From: Thermodesulfobacteriota bacterium
GTDB lineage: Bacteria > Desulfobacterota_D > UBA1144 > Nemesobacterales > UBA2774
NCBI GenBank assembly: GCA_040754335.1
Contig: JBFMCV010000001.1
Span: 434,001 to 498,000, forward strand
Length of the DNA: 64,000 bases
Direction: 5' to 3'
Part shown: positions 13,424 to 22,348 of the stretch, in pieces
How the letters are laid out: each line of letters begins with the position of its first letter
Position numbering within the stretch: position 1 is the stretch's first letter
Notes under the pieces: generated by a model
Database searches by the model: none
What the model saw: the letters and a program-made list of their open reading frames with translations, nothing else
Told to the model about the DNA's origin: nothing
Translations under genes and position numbers: made by a program

Positions 13424-15379
13424 ATGTCGGATTCGAATACGGTCAGGACTCACACGGCGAATTTAGACCGAATGGACGATACCGGCTTCGGAAGCGGTTC
13501 CACTGAGGGACTCACAGCACCGGATCTTCCGGGAGGGCCGCTTCAGCTCGACCTCGACAAGAAGTACGAAAAAATCAGCAGATACGAAAAGACCGTCAGA
13601 ATCATTACGCAGAAGGTCCACAGGTCTCTCGATCTCGACGACGTCATCGACTGCGCGGTCGATGTCATGAACAAGCATATAGAGACGGCCGGGAACGTCT
13701 CGATCTATATAGTCGAGGGCGACAAGGCGGTACTCAAATCCTATAGAGGGTATCCGTATTATTACATGGAAAAGCTCGCCGCGATCCCCTACCCTAGGGG
13801 GTTCACCTGGAAGACCATTCTTGAATCCAGGCCTTGCTATTGTCCCGACGTCGATAAGGACACCATAATAGGGCAACTCGGCAGGGAGTTGGGGACGAAG
13901 TCTTACGTTTCGATGCCTATCCGCCATAAGGGCAAGGCGATAGGATGCATCAACATCAATTCCTTGAGGAAAAATGCGTTCGACCAGGAAGAGCTGGACC
14001 TTCTAGAAATAGTCGCTTCCTCGATCGAATCGGCGATAAACAATGCGAGGAGAGCCGATGCCCTCAAGAAATCGCGGGAGGCGCTCAGGGAAAACATAGC
14101 GAAGCTCAGAAGGAAGAACCGGTTTGAAAAGGTCATAAGCTCGGTCACGAGGTCGGTGCACCGGTCTCTCGAAGTTTCCGAGGTGTTTGAAAATGCGGTC
14201 GAAGCTATTTACAACGAGGTCAGGGAAGCGGGCCATGTAATGATCTACATGATAGAAAACACCGGTACGGAGGAAAAGAATTCTTACGCAGTTATGAAAG
14301 CTCAGCGCGGGCACCCGGACAGTTTTATAGAGCGCGTAAAGCGGATACCCTACCCCATGGGGGCTACATGGAAGGCGATCATGGGCGGCAAGCCGAGATA
14401 CATAGCCGATTCCGATGCAGACCCGCATCTCGGACAGGCGGGCAGGGATTACGGTGCAAAGAGCTACATTTCGATGCCTATCAAGCTGGAAGACGACACA
14501 GTGGGCTGCATACACATTCATTCGTTCAAGAAAAGCGCATTTAACAGGGACCACGTCAAGCTGCTCGACATAGTCGCGAGGCAGCTTGAAACTGCGATCA
14601 ACAACGCCAGGAAAACCGAGGCGCTCAGGAAGTCCGAGGAGGCCTTGCGGAAGACGAGAGACGAGCTCGAAGGGCGCGTCAGGGAGCGCACCTCGGAGCT
14701 CCAGAAATCGAACACGCTCCTCATCAAGGAGATTCTCGAAAGGAGGTATGTCGAGAACGAATTAAAGCAGTCGCTCACCGAAAAGGACGTCCTGCTCAAA
14801 GAGATCCACCACAGAGTGAAGAACAACCTCCAGATAATTTCGAGCCTCCTCAATCTCCAGTCCCGCAAGCTCAAAGACGGAAAGGCCCGTGCGTCCTTCG
14901 TCGAGAGCAACAACCGCATAAGGTCTATAGCCACGCTCCACGAGCAGCTCTACCGCTCGAAGGACCTCTCCCGTATCGATTTCGGGGCGCACATAAGGAA
15001 TATGACGAACCACCTGCTCCGCTCCTACGGCGTGGGGAGCGACCGTATAAGAATAGCGGTCGATTCCGAGCAGATATACCTCGATATCAACACTGCGATC
15101 CCGCTCGGGCTCGTAGTGAACGAGCTCGTGTCCAATGCGATCAAGCACGGGTTTGACGGCATAACCGAAGGCGAGATAAAGATCGTATTCAGGAGGATAA
15201 ATGACAAATACTCTCTCAGCATGAGTAATAACGGGATTAAATTCCCCGAGGGCTTCGACATTGGCTCAAGCAATACACTGGGGCTCGAGCTTGTATCGTC
15301 GCTCTCGAAGCAGCTCAAAGGCACGATAGCGCTTTCGAGCGGGGACGTTACGGAATTCAACCTCGTATTCGGGGCGTAG
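13424..15379 (+). CDS. Cytosolic sensor histidine kinase with two GAF domains (HisKA_2 type)
   Basis: A 651-residue kinase without membrane segments. Order: a disordered N-terminus (1-45), a GAF domain (about 55-210), a second similar GAF domain (about 235-395), a coiled coil (about 395-455), a HisKA_2 dimerisation domain with phospho-acceptor His463 in HHRVKNN, and a HATPase with the N-box [11 protein letters not shown] near 567-577. The two GAF domains look like an internal duplication: both carry an IPYP-x-G stretch and a KSY-[VI]-S-MPI stretch. GAGG lies 7 nt before the ATG. The response regulator at 15402 and the LuxR protein at 15948 follow closely, so all three probably form one operon. 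The ligand is unknown. Confidence 0.88.
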   Translation: MSDSNTVRTHTANLDRMDDTGFGSGSTEGLTAPDLPGGPLQLDLDKKYEKISRYEKTVRIITQKVHRSLDLDDVIDCAVDVMNKHIETAGNVSIYIVEGDKAVLKSYRGYPYYYMEKLAAIPYPRGFTWKTILESRPCYCPDVDKDTIIGQLGRELGTKSYVSMPIRHKGKAIGCININSLRKNAFDQEELDLLEIVASSIESAINNARRADALKKSREALRENIAKLRRKNRFEKVISSVTRSVHRSLEVSEVFENAVEAIYNEVREAGHVMIYMIENTGTEEKNSYAVMKAQRGHPDSFIERVKRIPYPMGATWKAIMGGKPRYIADSDADPHLGQAGRDYGAKSYISMPIKLEDDTVGCIHIHSFKKSAFNRDHVKLLDIVARQLETAINNARKTEALRKSEEALRKTRDELEGRVRERTSELQKSNTLLIKEILERRYVENELKQSLTEKDVLLKEIHHRVKNNLQIISSLLNLQSRKLKDGKARASFVESNNRIRSIATLHEQLYRSKDLSRIDFGAHIRNMTNHLLRSYGVGSDRIRIAVDSEQIYLDINTAIPLGLVVNELVSNAIKHGFDGITEGEIKIVFRRINDKYSLSMSNNGIKFPEGFDIGSSNTLGLELVSSLSKQLKGTIALSSGDVTEFNLVFGA

Positions 15380-15401
15380 AGAAAACAACGGGACAGGGAA
15401 A

Positions 15402-15944
15402 ATGGAAAAGATAAAAGTAATGATAGTCGAGGACGAGATCATAGTCGCAAAGCACATCGAAGACTCGCTCCGGAGTCTCGGGTATTCCGTGACGGGGATA
15501 GTATCCACGGGCGAAGACGCGGTCGGGCACTCGGCGGAACACCGTCCGGATATCGTGCTCATGGATATCATGCTCGAGGGCGAGACCGACGGTATAAGCG
15601 CAGCCGAGACTATCAGGAAGCGGTACAGCATCCCCGTAATATTCCTCACCGCCTACTCCAACGAAAAAACGATCCACAGGGCCAAGACGGCAAAGCCCTA
15701 CGGCTATATACTCAAGCCTTTCGAGGAGACCGACCTGTTCACGTCGATCGAGATCGCGCTCCACAAGCACAGGATCGAAAGGAAGCTCGTGGAGGAGACG
15801 GAGAACGCCCTTGCCGCGATCATAGGCAGCGCCGAGGTGTTTCTCGAAGACGGGACCTCGAAGCATAACGCCGAGACGCTCAGACGGATCGAGTCCATCA
15901 GGAACGCGGCGCTCATAATCAAGGAGACGATAGAGGAATTGTAG
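15402..15944 (+). CDS. Response regulator with a His-less dimerisation-like tail
   Basis: A 180-residue protein. The receiver domain (1-125) is complete: acidic residues Glu10-Asp11, phospho-acceptor Asp55, Thr83 and Lys105. The C-terminal 50 residues (131-180) do not form a DNA-binding domain. By eye they align with the first helices of a HisKA dimerisation domain, with Glu131 where the phospho-histidine would be, so the tail may be a dimerisation or docking element. The gene lies 22 bp after the kinase and 3 bp before the LuxR gene, which makes it the likely partner of the kinase. A weak AGGGA precedes the ATG. Confidence 0.85.
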   Translation: MEKIKVMIVEDEIIVAKHIEDSLRSLGYSVTGIVSTGEDAVGHSAEHRPDIVLMDIMLEGETDGISAAETIRKRYSIPVIFLTAYSNEKTIHRAKTAKPYGYILKPFEETDLFTSIEIALHKHRIERKLVEETENALAAIIGSAEVFLEDGTSKHNAETLRRIESIRNAALIIKETIEEL

Positions 15945-15947
15945 TGT

Positions 15948-16754
15948 ATGGAAAATTCCGTATTCACGTTTCTTAAATCCTTCCAAGAGCACGAGCAGGT
16001 ATGCCACCTCTTCGAGAACGATTCTGAATGCTACGAGGTGGCGGCCAACTATTTCATCCACGGCATCAGGGCCGGAAGCGCCTGCGTTTACATATCCGAC
16101 CGTCACGCCCCGCCGGAGCTGTTAAAGAGGCTCGAAGGGCACGGTATCACCTCTAACGGGGGATCGGGCGGGCGGCCGTTCGAGGAGCTCCTTATAGGCG
16201 GCCGCTTGAAGGAGCCCGTAAGGGCGGACGACATAATTACGCTCATAGATAAGGGGCTCGACAGGGTCATAAGGAAGGGAAAGAAGACGGTGCGCGTATT
16301 GATGTTATTGAACAGGGACCCTTTCTTCTTCCTCACGGATTCCGAGAGGCTCCTGATGAAGGCTCAATTGAACAGGATATGCCTGGAGAAGCCTGTCGTG
16401 ATGATGAACCAGTACAACATCGAGCGCATAAGCTCGAAGGAGCTGCTTTCGATATTCAAGACCCACACGACTATAGTCGAGAGGAACCTCGTCTTCAAGA
16501 GCCCCCTTTACACGGAGCCGGGAGCGTTACTCAAGGAAGGCGAGAGCGAGCTCGACAAGTTCAAGATGCTCTCCGGGAAGGAGAAGAAGATACTCGGCCT
16601 CATCACGAACGGCCTCAGCAACAGCGCCATAGCGGAGGAGCTCACGATAAGCATCAAGACAGTCGAGACCCACCGGGCGAACATAATGAAAAAGCTCGGC
16701 ATCCACAACCTCGTCGATCTGGTGAAGTTTTCGATGAGGAACGGTATGGGGTAA
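15948..16754 (+). CDS. LuxR-family transcription regulator with MEDS (DcmR-like) sensory domain
   Basis: A 268-residue protein. Residues about 5-160 resemble the MEDS domain found in DcmR and in some methanogen and methylotroph regulators, with the opening pattern His-Glu-Gln-Val-Cys-His-Leu-Phe. Residues about 203-265 are a LuxR/GerE helix-turn-helix (LSNSAIAEEL then SIKTVETHRANIMKKLG). There is no receiver domain, so it is not itself a phosphorylation target. It is the third gene of the kinase operon, 3 bp after the response regulator and without its own Shine-Dalgarno, and therefore probably translationally coupled. It may be the DNA-binding output of the module, acting on the repeats at 12987-13408; that is inference. 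Confidence 0.82.
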   Translation: MENSVFTFLKSFQEHEQVCHLFENDSECYEVAANYFIHGIRAGSACVYISDRHAPPELLKRLEGHGITSNGGSGGRPFEELLIGGRLKEPVRADDIITLIDKGLDRVIRKGKKTVRVLMLLNRDPFFFLTDSERLLMKAQLNRICLEKPVVMMNQYNIERISSKELLSIFKTHTTIVERNLVFKSPLYTEPGALLKEGESELDKFKMLSGKEKKILGLITNGLSNSAIAEELTISIKTVETHRANIMKKLGIHNLVDLVKFSMRNGMG

Positions 16755-16782
16755 CGTTATTCCACATTTACTTGAGTGCTCT

Positions 16783-17328
16783 TTACGCCCGCTCCCCCCT
16801 TTTCCTCACGTCCACGTAGAGATATAGGACTATGACTGCGATGGTCGCGAGAAGGAGGAGGAACTTTATGCTCGCGGCGATTGAGGCGGCGAAGATTACA
16901 AGTCCGCTCAGGTTATCGGGATTGCCTAGCTGGCTCTGGATGAGCAGGTTCTCTATCACGTCGAGCGCGCCCGCAAGCATGGGAAGGCTGAAATAGGTGA
17001 GCGCCCTCCCCCGCTCTAGGCCCCTCACGAGCGAGCCGACCAGGTTCCCGAGGAACCCGGTGTAGGCGATTATGAAGAGGTAATCTATCCAGATAAGGAT
17101 TATGTGCGCCCGCACTCCCTGCTCGCCGCATCCCGTGAGCATCCTCTCGAAGGCGGGCTTCGTGAACGCGAGCTCGAGGGGGATCATCCCCGCGCATCCT
17201 TCCGGCCTCACGAAGGAGTCCGTCGTAATCATGGCGAACGCGGTTAACGCGAAGAAGGTCCCCGTGAATATGAGGAACTCCTTTACGGCGAGCGCATTGA
17301 ACAGAAACTCTATAATTTTCCTGGGCAT
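16783..17328 (-). CDS. Predicted inner-membrane protein, four helices
   Basis: A 181-residue protein I do not recognise. About four hydrophobic segments are visible (near 17-36, 76-100, 113-132 and 143-172). Between the first two is a periplasmic or cytoplasmic loop with two cysteines (Cys-Ala-Gly and Cys-Gly-Glu contexts). The C-terminus is Arg/Lys rich. It converges with the LuxR gene (28 bp between stops) and is divergent from the TPR gene. No strong Shine-Dalgarno precedes the ATG at 17328 (ACGGGGA at most). Confidence 0.65.
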   Translation of the reverse strand: MPRKIIEFLFNALAVKEFLIFTGTFFALTAFAMITTDSFVRPEGCAGMIPLELAFTKPAFERMLTGCGEQGVRAHIILIWIDYLFIIAYTGFLGNLVGSLVRGLERGRALTYFSLPMLAGALDVIENLLIQSQLGNPDNLSGLVIFAASIAASIKFLLLLATIAVIVLYLYVDVRKRGERA

Positions 17329-17419
17329 TCGGTCCCCGTCCGGATTCTTTCAGGTAATGATTATTCAGGATCGGGCTGAACATTCAACCTCCCCCCGGCA
17401 ATTATGCGGCAATTACCTT

Positions 17420-17449
17420 TTCACAACGGTCTTTAATGTGTGTTATATT
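17420..17449 (+). promoter_or_regulatory. Promoter of the TPR-Rieske gene pair
   Basis: TTCACA (17420-17425), 18 nt, TATATT (17444-17449), with TG one base before the -10 (extended). The predicted leader is about 29 nt and carries GGAGG before the GTG start at 17485. Confidence 0.45.
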
Positions 17450-17484
17450 CTGCATTATAATTGCTCTAGCAGCGGAGGCATAAG

Positions 17485-17802
17485 GTGACAGGCTCAAGGT
17501 TGGATACGTTCAAGGCACTCGTGCAAAAAGACCCGGGAAACCCCCTCGGCAGGTACAGTCTCGCTAACGAATATTACAAGCTCGGGATGTACGAAGAGGC
17601 TATAAGAGAGATAAAGGAGTATCTCAAGATCGCGGACGACCAGGGGGCCGTCTACAGGACGCTCGCCGACTGCTACATACAGACGGGCGACACGGAGATG
17701 GCGAGGGAGGCTTACTACGAAGGTATAGAGGCCGCCAACCGCCACGGCCATCCCGGAATGGCGGAGGAGTACGAGGAAGCTATCGATATGCTGGGCGAAT
17801 GA
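17485..17802 (+). CDS. Small TPR-repeat protein
   Basis: A 105-residue protein made almost entirely of two to three tetratricopeptide helices (about 14-85), with the pattern Asn-Pro-Leu-Gly-Arg-Tyr then Ala-Asn-x-Tyr-Tyr-Lys-Leu-Gly. There is no signal peptide. It starts with GTG; GGAGG is placed 5 nt before it. TPR proteins are binding scaffolds, so the partner is unknown. The Rieske gene follows after 45 bp on the same strand and is probably in the same transcript. Confidence 0.75.
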   Translation: MTGSRLDTFKALVQKDPGNPLGRYSLANEYYKLGMYEEAIREIKEYLKIADDQGAVYRTLADCYIQTGDTEMAREAYYEGIEAANRHGHPGMAEEYEEAIDMLGE

Positions 17803-17847
17803 GCCGTGCTTCCGCACGGTTGTTGAGCAAGGCTGAGGTGTATAGGT

Positions 17848-18156
17848 TTGGGAGAACTGTTCGATGTAGGAGCCGAAGGGGATATAGCCCCCGGCGAGGC
17901 TAAGCTCGTCGAGGCCGAGGGCCGCGAGATAGCGCTCTTTAACTGCGACGGTGAATACTTCGCTCTCGACAACGACTGTACTCACATAGGCGGGCCGCTC
18001 TGCGAGGGCGAGATTTCGGGCGACAGGGTAATTTGCCCGTGGCACGGATCCGAATTCAGCATAAAGACTGGCGAGGTCCTGGGACCCCCTGCCGATGAGA
18101 ACGTCAATACGTACAAGGTGCGCGTCGAGGGCGGAAGGATTCTTATCGAGATCTAG
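17848..18156 (+). CDS. Rieske [2Fe-2S] ferredoxin (NirD/bphA3-like)
   Basis: A 102-residue electron-transfer protein. The cluster ligands are complete: Cys44-x-His46 in DCTH and Cys63-x2-His66 in CPWH. No signal peptide or membrane anchor is present, so it is a soluble cytosolic ferredoxin and not the bc1 Rieske subunit. No oxygenase or nitrite reductase gene is adjacent, so its redox partner is not visible. The start is TTG with a weak GAGGTG upstream. It is downstream of the small TPR gene and converges with an FAD oxidoreductase (17 bp between stops). Confidence 0.88.
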   Translation: MGELFDVGAEGDIAPGEAKLVEAEGREIALFNCDGEYFALDNDCTHIGGPLCEGEISGDRVICPWHGSEFSIKTGEVLGPPADENVNTYKVRVEGGRILIEI

Positions 18157-18173
18157 CTGTCCGGTCGGGAATT

Positions 18174-19442
18174 TTACAAATGGAGCCCTTCGAACAGGGG
18201 CCCTGATTTTCTCTCCCTCGACAGGTCTTCCGCGTGACTGAGCTCGCGCCTGAATTTCCCGTCAACTAAAAGGTCGGCGAGCGCAGTGGCCGCGCCGTAC
18301 GAGATCATGAGCCCCCTTCCCGTGTGCGCCTCGCACTCGTAGACGTTCTCGAGGCCGGGCACTCTGCCGAGATAACCCGAGCGGTCGGGCGTCTCCGCGT
18401 ACATGCCCGCCCATCCCCTTATGAATTTCACCTTCTCGAACCCGCTTATCCTCTTCCAGAGGGGCTGCCAGATGTGTTTCACGAACGGGCTTTCCTCGGT
18501 CATGCCCCCGAAGCTGAACTCGAAGTTGTAGCCGTAGGGCTCGTCCATGTTGGAATACCCCGCGAGAATGTTTTCTCCGTCCTGGTGGAAATAAATGTCG
18601 GACGTGTCTATCAGCATCCCGTAAGGCGAAAGGTCGACGTCCGGGCAGTGGAGCACCACCATCTGGCGCCTCCTGGGTTTTACTCCCTCGTCCTTAAACC
18701 CGTAAAGGGCAGAGACGCGGGGCGCCCAGGCCCCGGCCGTGTTTATGAGCGTCCCGCATTCGAACTCGATCCGGGGCAGGCCGTGATCGACGCTGTCGTC
18801 TTCCAGTATCGTCTTCACTTTTTCTTCGACTGCGCTCCTGTTCCTGTTGTATCCGCGGAGGTCGTAGGCCGTGACCTCTTTCGCCCTCCCGCCTTCGACC
18901 GTGATCCCCGCGGCATAGCACCTGTCGAAGAACCTGACCCCGTTCTTCCTCGCCCCGGCCCTGTAGAATTCCCTTAACGAGTAGTGGTCTATGAGCCCCG
19001 CTTTTCTCGATACCGAGAGCCCTTCTATCCCTTCTATGTTGTCGACGAGCGGGAGTATCGAAGGGACCTCTTCCGGGGGATACAGCTCCACCGGGAGGCC
19101 GTACTCCACGTAGAGCGGATGGTTCTCGTTTATCTCCTGCCACGACTTGGCACCGTGCATCCAGAAGTAACCGAGCTCCCGGAACTGTATTAAGTCCGCG
19201 ATCGATTCGTAGAAATCGATCGAGTACTTGCAGAGCTCTATGTTCGCGCGGCTCCTCCATGTGGCCCTCACGCCCCCCGCGTTCTTGAGCGTAGAGGAAA
19301 GCCCTCCTTCCATGTCTATATCGATTACGCCGATAGCGGCCTTCAAGCTATTTTCGCTGAGCTTTCTGGAAAGCGCATATGCCCCCGCCGAGCCGAGTAT
19401 GCCGGCGCCGATGAAGAGGAAGTCGAAAGTGCGATCGCTCAT
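18174..19442 (-). CDS. FAD-dependent oxidoreductase, DAO family
   Basis: A 422-residue flavoprotein of the D-amino-acid oxidase/sarcosine oxidase beta/glycerol-3-phosphate dehydrogenase class. The N-terminal dinucleotide motif GAGILG is at 12-17. A conserved GGVRATWRSRAN segment and a C-terminal region with RGWAGMYAETPDR and HTGRGLM are typical of this family. The substrate cannot be deduced; sarcosine, proline or a similar secondary amine is plausible. It is monocistronic and divergent from dinB. An extended -10 (TGaTAGAAT) lies 6 nt before the ATG and no Shine-Dalgarno is present, so the mRNA is probably leaderless. Confidence 0.85.
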   Translation of the reverse strand: MSDRTFDFLFIGAGILGSAGAYALSRKLSENSLKAAIGVIDIDMEGGLSSTLKNAGGVRATWRSRANIELCKYSIDFYESIADLIQFRELGYFWMHGAKSWQEINENHPLYVEYGLPVELYPPEEVPSILPLVDNIEGIEGLSVSRKAGLIDHYSLREFYRAGARKNGVRFFDRCYAAGITVEGGRAKEVTAYDLRGYNRNRSAVEEKVKTILEDDSVDHGLPRIEFECGTLINTAGAWAPRVSALYGFKDEGVKPRRRQMVVLHCPDVDLSPYGMLIDTSDIYFHQDGENILAGYSNMDEPYGYNFEFSFGGMTEESPFVKHIWQPLWKRISGFEKVKFIRGWAGMYAETPDRSGYLGRVPGLENVYECEAHTGRGLMISYGAATALADLLVDGKFRRELSHAEDLSRERKSGPLFEGLHL

Positions 19443-19448
19443 GGAAAT

Positions 19449-19457
19449 ATTCTATCA
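19449..19457 (-). promoter_or_regulatory. Extended -10 of the FAD oxidoreductase, predicted leaderless
   Basis: On the minus strand TGaTAGAAT (19449-19457), followed by 6 nt and the ATG at 19442. The -35 is poor, as expected for an extended -10. Confidence 0.55.
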
Positions 19458-19512
19458 CACTGTTCCTTACCGGGAGTGTGGAGGATTGGGAAGGCTTGCG
19501 CCTTGGAATTTA

Positions 19513-19521
19513 TGTTATCAT
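19513..19521 (+). promoter_or_regulatory. Extended -10 of dinB, nearly leaderless
   Basis: TGtTATCAT (19513-19521), 9 nt before the ATG at 19531. There is no Shine-Dalgarno. No E. coli-type LexA box (CTGT-N8-ACAG) is visible. Confidence 0.5.
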
Positions 19522-19530
19522 TTTTGCGTG

Positions 19531-20796
19531 ATGGGTGATCATCGGCTCGGGTGGCTTTTCGTGGACATGAACTCGTACTTCGCCTCGGTCGAGCAGCAGA
19601 CGAGGCCCGGCCTCAGGGGCAGGCCCGTGGCCGTTGCCGCCGTTATGACGGACAGCACGTGCTGCATAGCCGCGAGCTACGAGGCGAAAAAATACGGCAT
19701 TAAAACCGGGACGGGCGTCGGAGAGGCCCGCAGGCTTTGCCCGGACCTCGAAATCGTGGAATCGAGGCCGGAGATATACATCGAGACGCATCATAAAATA
19801 GTCTCTGCCGTGAGCTCCGTGCTGCCCGTGGATACGGTGCAGTCGATAGACGAGATGTCCTGCCGTCTTACGGGGAGGCAGACGGTCCTGGAAAATGCCG
19901 TAAAGCTTGGGCACGCCGTTAAGAAGGCGATCAGGGAGCAGGCGGGGGAATACCTCCGGTGCTCCGTCGGGATCGCGCCCAACCGCTTCCTGGCCAAGGT
20001 GGCGACCGATATGGAGAAGCCCGACGGCTTTACGGTTATAACGAAAGAAGACCTTCCGCATAAATTATATTCCCTCTCCCTTACCGACCTGCCGGGCATA
20101 GGGAGGAGGATGCACGACCGCTTGAGGAGAAGCGGCGTGCATACGGTCGAAGCCCTTTGCGCTCTCTCGGAAGAAAGGGTCTCCGGCATATGGGGAAGCG
20201 TCGTGGGCAAGCGGCTCCACCGGTTGCTCCGGGGCGAGGATATTATCGAGACCGCGTCGTCGAGGAAGACGGTCGGGCACTCCCACGTGCTGCCCCCCGA
20301 ATTCAGGACGGACGAAGGGACGCGGGCGGTGTTCATAAAGCTCATACACAAGGCGGCGTTCAGGCTGAGGAGGCTCAGGTACCTTTCCGACAGAATGACG
20401 ATCGGTATCGACTACCTGGGGGATGAAGAGAGCTGGGTGAAGGCCGCGAATATAGGGAAGAGGAACGATACTCAGACCATGATCGACGCCTTCTCCGGAA
20501 TGTGGGAGGAGAGACCTGTCGCGGGGAGGCCGCTCCGTGCGTCCGTCACCTTCTCCGACCTCACCCCCTCCGGCGAGTCACCTATGAATTTGTTCGACGG
20601 AGAGAGGAAGCTCGACAAGGTGTCGGGCGCGCTTGACGAGATAAACGAGCGGTGGGGGGCGGACAGCATCTATTACGGGGCTATGCACGGCGCCCTGGAT
20701 TCGGCTCCGATGAGGATAGGGTTCACATCGATACCGGACGCGGTCGCCGAGGGGAATAAAGGGAGACAAAAGACGGGGAGGCCCGGCAAGGATTAA
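19531..20796 (+). CDS. dinB: Y-family DNA polymerase (DNA polymerase IV)
   Basis: A 421-residue translesion polymerase. Catalytic metal ligands are visible as Asp12 in FVDMNSYF and Asp107-Glu108 in SIDE. The steric-gate aromatic is near Phe17. The helix-hairpin-helix thumb segment (LPGIGRRM) and a little-finger domain follow. Length is slightly above E. coli DinB (351) because of a longer C-terminus. The frame is open upstream to 19228, but that part overlaps the FAD oxidoreductase and its promoter, so I start at 19531. No imuB or dnaE2 is adjacent. Role: replication past damaged bases, with low fidelity. Confidence 0.92.
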   Translation: MGDHRLGWLFVDMNSYFASVEQQTRPGLRGRPVAVAAVMTDSTCCIAASYEAKKYGIKTGTGVGEARRLCPDLEIVESRPEIYIETHHKIVSAVSSVLPVDTVQSIDEMSCRLTGRQTVLENAVKLGHAVKKAIREQAGEYLRCSVGIAPNRFLAKVATDMEKPDGFTVITKEDLPHKLYSLSLTDLPGIGRRMHDRLRRSGVHTVEALCALSEERVSGIWGSVVGKRLHRLLRGEDIIETASSRKTVGHSHVLPPEFRTDEGTRAVFIKLIHKAAFRLRRLRYLSDRMTIGIDYLGDEESWVKAANIGKRNDTQTMIDAFSGMWEERPVAGRPLRASVTFSDLTPSGESPMNLFDGERKLDKVSGALDEINERWGADSIYYGAMHGALDSAPMRIGFTSIPDAVAEGNKGRQKTGRPGKD

Positions 20797-20811
20797 GCGC
20801 CCTGCCGGATT

Positions 20812-21339
20812 CTATGCCCGGCCCCCGCGGCCGCGGCCCTTCTTCCCGAGCTTCTTTACCGCCTTGCTGCTCTCGTCCGCCACCTTGCCTATCGGGAAGA
20901 AAAAGAGATACTGGCCCGTGTCCTTGAGCACGTCGAACGCCCTCGACGATACCCTGTCGAAAAACTGCACCGACTTTCCGTCCGTAATCAAGACCCAGTT
21001 CTGCGGCTGCTTCAGGACCTCCGGCATCTTTTCCTTGAGGAACGTGAGCACTTCGCGGAAGCGGCTCACGGGTATGCCGTTCTTCTGGAGCGAGACGAGC
21101 CACCTGAGCACTATGAAGTCCTCGGTCGAGTAGAGCTTGGGCACCCCCCTCCCCCGGGAACTCCGGAGGCTCGGCACTATGAGCCCCGTGTGCTCGTAGT
21201 AATAGAGGTGGTCGAAATCGAGCTTTACGCCCTCCAGCGCCTCTATGAGCTGTATGACGTCTTTACTCTTGAGTCCGGTCTTCAGCCTTCCCGGGGTTTC
21301 CGGTTTCTCCTTGGCAGTTTTTTCCGCTCTCTTTTTCAC
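20812..21339 (-). CDS. MerR-like transcription regulator
   Basis: A 175-residue protein. Residues about 25-100 look like a MerR-family winged helix: Phe-Asp-His-Leu-Tyr-Tyr-Tyr-Glu-x-Thr-Gly, then Leu-Tyr-Ser-x-Glu-Asp, then a helix with Leu-Gln-Lys-x-Gly-Ile-Pro. The N-terminus is Lys/Glu rich and the C-terminal tail is Lys/Arg/Gly rich, possibly a second nucleic-acid contact. No metal-binding cysteines are present, so it is not a typical metal sensor. The start is GTG at 21339. It converges with dinB (15 bp) and is divergent from the lyase gene at 21476. Target genes are unknown. Confidence 0.7.
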   Translation of the reverse strand: MKKRAEKTAKEKPETPGRLKTGLKSKDVIQLIEALEGVKLDFDHLYYYEHTGLIVPSLRSSRGRGVPKLYSTEDFIVLRWLVSLQKNGIPVSRFREVLTFLKEKMPEVLKQPQNWVLITDGKSVQFFDRVSSRAFDVLKDTGQYLFFFPIGKVADESSKAVKKLGKKGRGRGGRA

Positions 21340-21475
21340 TTTCGGGTTTCCGGGAAATCGACAGTGCCGGGGGTTATGGATTCAAAATATCACAAACGCC
21401 CTCCGTACGCAATCCTCCTTGACACCCGCGAGCGGGGTCACTATGTTTCTATGAAAAAAGACTGGGAGAGACATA

Positions 21476-22348
21476 ATGACGATGGGCCGGAAGCTGAGGG
21501 AAATACTGTCGGAGCCGGGGATTCTGGTTCTTCCGGGAGTGCACGACTGCGTGAGCGCCAAGCTCGCCGAGAGGGCCGGGTTCGCGGCCGCTTTCACGAG
21601 CGGCTTCGGCATTTCGGGCTCCATGCTCGGTAAGCCCGACTTCGGGTTCCTCACCGCTACCGAAATGCTCTCGGCCGCGGGGCGCATCGTCTCCTCAGTC
21701 GGCATACCTGTCGTCGCCGACATGGATACCGGGTACGGGAACGCCTTGAACGTGCTGAGGACCGTGGAGGAGATAGTCACTTTAGGCGCCGCCGGGATAA
21801 TACTCGAAGACCAGGTCTGGCCCAAGAAATGCGGCCATTTCGAGGGCAAGCACGTGATCCCGATGGAGGAGCATGTGGAGAAGATCCGCGCGGCTTCGGA
21901 AGCCAGGGGCGAGAGCGGCCTGGTCATAATAGGGCGCACGGACTCGCGCGCGCCGCTGGGTCTCGACGAGGCTATAAGGAGGGGTAGAGCTTACTGCGAG
22001 GCCGGGGCCGACGTAGTATTCATAGAGGCGCCCCAATCCGTCGAAGAGCTCAGGGAGATCGCCGCCGCTTTTCCCGGAGTGCCGCTCTTCGCGAACATGG
22101 TCGAGGGCGGGAAGACCCCTATACTCGGCGCTGAGGAGCTGGGCGCGCTCGGGTACAAGATAGCCGTGTTCCCTCTCGCCGCATTGTTCTCGGCGACGAG
22201 AGCGATCGAGTCCTGCTTCGCTTATCTCAGGAAACACGGGACCACGGCGGGGTACGGGGACATGCTTTCGTTTAAGGACTTCGAAGAGATAATAGACGTC
22301 CCAAAGTACAGGGAGCTTGAAAAAAAGTTCGGGGTTCCGAAAGTCTAA
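21476..22348 (+). CDS. Isocitrate lyase/PEP mutase superfamily C-C lyase
   Basis: A 290-residue TIM-barrel enzyme. The superfamily signature Lys-Lys-Cys-Gly-His is at 117-121, the Mg-binding ADMDTGYGN at 81-89 and Glu111-Asp112 downstream. At this length it fits the oxaloacetate decarboxylase, 2-methylisocitrate lyase or carboxyPEP mutase branch rather than true isocitrate lyase (over 400). No methylcitrate synthase or malate synthase is adjacent, so the substrate is open. GGGAGAG lies 7 nt before the ATG. Its stop overlaps the stop of the DUF945 gene on the other strand (CTAA shared). Confidence 0.82.
   Translation: MTMGRKLREILSEPGILVLPGVHDCVSAKLAERAGFAAAFTSGFGISGSMLGKPDFGFLTATEMLSAAGRIVSSVGIPVVADMDTGYGNALNVLRTVEEIVTLGAAGIILEDQVWPKKCGHFEGKHVIPMEEHVEKIRAASEARGESGLVIIGRTDSRAPLGLDEAIRRGRAYCEAGADVVFIEAPQSVEELREIAAAFPGVPLFANMVEGGKTPILGAEELGALGYKIAVFPLAALFSATRAIESCFAYLRKHGTTAGYGDMLSFKDFEEIIDVPKYRELEKKFGVPKV

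Noticed and set aside
19228-19530. 100-residue N-terminal extension of dinB in the same frame
   Set aside because: It overlaps the FAD oxidoreductase on the other strand and the dinB -10 box; the Y-family N-terminus begins at 19531.
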